Source: Arthrobacter sp. efr-133-R2A-120
Lineage (GTDB): Bacteria; Actinomycetota; Actinomycetes; Actinomycetales; Micrococcaceae
DNA: 64,000 bases
Assembly: GCF_030209835.1 (NCBI RefSeq)
Contig: NZ_JARVRF010000028.1
Coordinates: 55,899 to 119,898, forward strand
Direction: 5' to 3'
Made by a program: the position numbers and the translations under genes. The notes below the pieces were generated by a model. The model did no database searches, was not told the origin of the DNA, and was given only the letters and a program-made list of their open reading frames with translations. Each line of letters starts with the position of its first letter. Position 1 is the first letter of the stretch. Below, one piece after another: positions 62,410-64,000 of the stretch.

Positions 62410-64000
62410 ATGACCGTCTTGTTCAATGACCCCGCCGAGTTCGCTGAAGACCAGTTCAGCGGATTCCTCGACCTCTACTCCGACCGCCTCCGCGGCGTGC
62501 CGGGCGGCGCCGTCGCCCACCGATCCGAAACCCCGCAGGTCGCGGTTGTCGTCGGAGGCGGTTCCGGGCACTACCCGGCCTTCTGCGGAATCGTTGGTCC
62601 CGGATTCGCCACCGGTGCCGTCGTCGGAAACATCTTCACCTCGCCCAGCGCCGCGCAGGTCTACTCGGTGGCGAAAGCCGCCGACCAGGGTAAAGGCGTC
62701 ATCCTCACTTTCGGCAACTACGCCGGCGACAACATGAACTTCGGCATCGCCGCCGAACGCCTCCGTAAGGAAGGCATCGACACCCGAATCGTCGTCGTCA
62801 CCGACGACATCGCCTCATCCCCTATCGAATCCGAACGCCGGGGCATCGCAGGCGACTTCACCGTCTTCAAAGCCCTCGGGGCAGCAGCCGCCGCGGGCCT
62901 GGATCTGGACGAAGTCGAACGCGTCGGACGGGCAGCCAACGCCGCCACCCGCAGCTTCGGCGTCGCCTTCTCCGGCTGCACCATGCCCGGCGCCGACGCA
63001 CCGCTCTTCAGCGTTCCGGAGAACCACATGGGCGTCGGTCTCGGCATCCACGGCGAGCCGGGTATCCGTGACGAAGTCCTTGGATCCGCTGACGAGCTGG
63101 CCAAGCTCCTTGTCGGCGACCTGCTCAACCAGGCCCCTGCCAGGGCTTCGTCCCGTGTAGCCGTGATCCTGAATGGATTGGGCACCACGAAGTACGAAGA
63201 ACTGTTCCTGGTGTGGAATTCTGTCGCTCCGTTGCTCCGCGAGGCGGGCCTGGAAATCGTCGAACCCGAAGTCGGGGAGCTCGTGACCAGCCTCGACATG
63301 GGCGGCATCTCGCTCACCCTCATGTGGCTGGACAAGGAACTCGAATGGCTGTGGAGCGCCGAAACCTATACCCCGGCCTACCGGAAACAGAAATCCCCGC
63401 TGCAGGGGCTGCGACCCGCCATCCGACACATTGACGAGGCAGAGGAGCTCGACTCCATTCCGGTCCCGAGCCCAGCCGCCCTCCCGGTAGCGACGCTGGT
63501 CCTGGACGGTTTGCGCGTGTTGGCCTCGACGATGCACGTCAACGAGACCGAACTTGGACGCATCGACGCGGTAGCCGGCGACGGCGACCACGGCCGCGGC
63601 ATGGTAAAGGGCGCCGACGCGGCACTCGCCGCCGCAGAGCGGACCGCCAAAGCCACCACCGCGGGCCCTTCCTACATCCTCCGCAAGGCCGGGCAAGCAT
63701 GGGCGGCCGCGGCAGGGGGCACCTCCGGGGTGTTGTGGGGAGCCGGGCTGGAAAGCGCGGCAGCGGCCATCGACGATCAAGGCACCAGCTTCGACCGGGG
63801 CGTGATCGCAACGGCCGTCCATGCCTTCTCGACCGCCATCACCGACCTTGGCCGGGCCAAACCAGGTGACAAGACGATCGTCGATGCCATGTTGCCGTTC
63901 GTCGACGGTCTGGAGCTCGCCCTGATGAGCGGCAAGGACCCCGCCGCCGCGTGGGCTTCCGCAGCTGCCACAGCATCGGCAGCTGCAGCTGCCACAGCAT
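62410..64000 (+). CDS. DAK-family kinase, fused DhaK-DhaL (partial, runs off window)
   Basis: At least 530 residues. The DhaK domain (~1-330) has GGGSGHYPAF, GNYAGDNMNF and the substrate-binding His214 in GIHGEPGI. The DhaL domain (from ~360) has the ADP/metal motif AGDGDHGRGM (~387-394). Single-chain enzymes of this kind use ATP to phosphorylate dihydroxyacetone or L-/D-erythrulose. Next to an Rbs-type transporter, SorC and FGGY kinase, a tetritol/erythrulose role is plausible but unproven. The last bases encode an Ala-rich stretch with a 24-base tandem repeat. Confidence 0.88.
   Translation, partial: MTVLFNDPAEFAEDQFSGFLDLYSDRLRGVPGGAVAHRSETPQVAVVVGGGSGHYPAFCGIVGPGFATGAVVGNIFTSPSAAQVYSVAKAADQGKGVILTFGNYAGDNMNFGIAAERLRKEGIDTRIVVVTDDIASSPIESERRGIAGDFTVFKALGAAAAAGLDLDEVERVGRAANAATRSFGVAFSGCTMPGADAPLFSVPENHMGVGLGIHGEPGIRDEVLGSADELAKLLVGDLLNQAPARASSRVAVILNGLGTTKYEELFLVWNSVAPLLREAGLEIVEPEVGELVTSLDMGGISLTLMWLDKELEWLWSAETYTPAYRKQKSPLQGLRPAIRHIDEAEELDSIPVPSPAALPVATLVLDGLRVLASTMHVNETELGRIDAVAGDGDHGRGMVKGADAALAAAERTAKATTAGPSYILRKAGQAWAAAAGGTSGVLWGAGLESAAAAIDDQGTSFDRGVIATAVHAFSTAITDLGRAKPGDKTIVDAMLPFVDGLELALMSGKDPAAAWASAAATASAAAAATA

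Noticed and set aside
1..64000. CRISPR arrays, rRNA genes and additional tRNAs
   Set aside because: No regularly spaced repeats, no rRNA-like stretches and only one tRNA cloverleaf were found on reading both strands.

Overview
The window is high-GC chromosomal DNA of an actinobacterium. Codon use, the many GTG starts, the set of families (YhgE/Pip with TetR, a c-di-AMP leader before a cell-wall hydrolase, Gly-rich ArnT-like proteins) and the intergenic hairpins fit Arthrobacter or a close Micrococcaceae relative best. That assignment is inference from gene content; no marker gene is present.

Region by region. (1) 1-9.75 kb is a sialic-acid type uptake and breakdown locus: a divergent FadR/GntR regulator cut by the window edge, a peptide/SAT-type ABC transporter (binding protein, permease, fused permease-ATPase, second ATPase), a NanA/DapA-family lyase, a ROK kinase (NanK-like) and NanE. 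A ~240 bp imperfect palindrome separates the lyase from the kinase. (2) 9.8-18.8 kb holds a flavoprotein disulfide reductase, an alpha/beta hydrolase, a TetR-controlled operon (ATPase-like protein without a Walker A lysine, YhgE/Pip membrane protein, TetR), a small membrane protein, a DMT exporter with a divergent LysR regulator, and SixA. (3) 19.0-24.9 kb holds an orphan winged-helix regulator with a complex upstream region, a membrane-anchored Gly-rich protein divergent from an OmpR-type two-component pair, and a c-di-AMP riboswitch in front of a secreted transglycosylase-like protein. (4) 25.0-30.6 kb is a glycolipid/mannosyl-transfer operon: GT2-GtrA plus two ArnT-like proteins. (5) 30.8-38.7 kb is a seven-gene amino-sugar operon (SSS symporter, AGE epimerase, NagB, SIS protein, NagA, ceramidase-like hydrolase, LacI) in which every junction is a 4-base stop/start overlap. 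It is bracketed by an intact HAD-VOC gene pair on the right and a deleted remnant of the same pair on the left.

(6) 39.3-46.7 kb is mostly housekeeping: an MFS drug exporter with a TetR regulator and twin operators, Upp, TadA, a VOC protein, acylphosphatase, a YcaQ-like winged-helix protein, and a pterin-synthase/dehydrogenase pair. (7) tRNA-Ser(CGA) at 46.86 kb is followed immediately by a candidate ~3 kb mobile element carrying a DDE transposase and a tyrosine-recombinase-like protein that appears to lack its catalytic residues. Next to it lie a candidate small RNA gene and a small HTH gene. (8) 50.6-55.3 kb is a decaying accessory zone: at least five frameshifted or truncated genes mixed with two intact P-loop kinases and a 2H phosphoesterase. 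(9) 56.1-64.0 kb is a sugar/polyol locus: SorC regulator and FGGY kinase on one side of twin operators, and an Rbs-type ABC transporter plus a DAK-family kinase (running off the window) on the other.

The best candidates for something new are the transposase plus degenerate recombinase element with its neighbouring small RNA, the amino-sugar operon with its ceramidase-like enzyme, missing kinase and duplicated boundaries, and the long palindrome at 7.7 kb.
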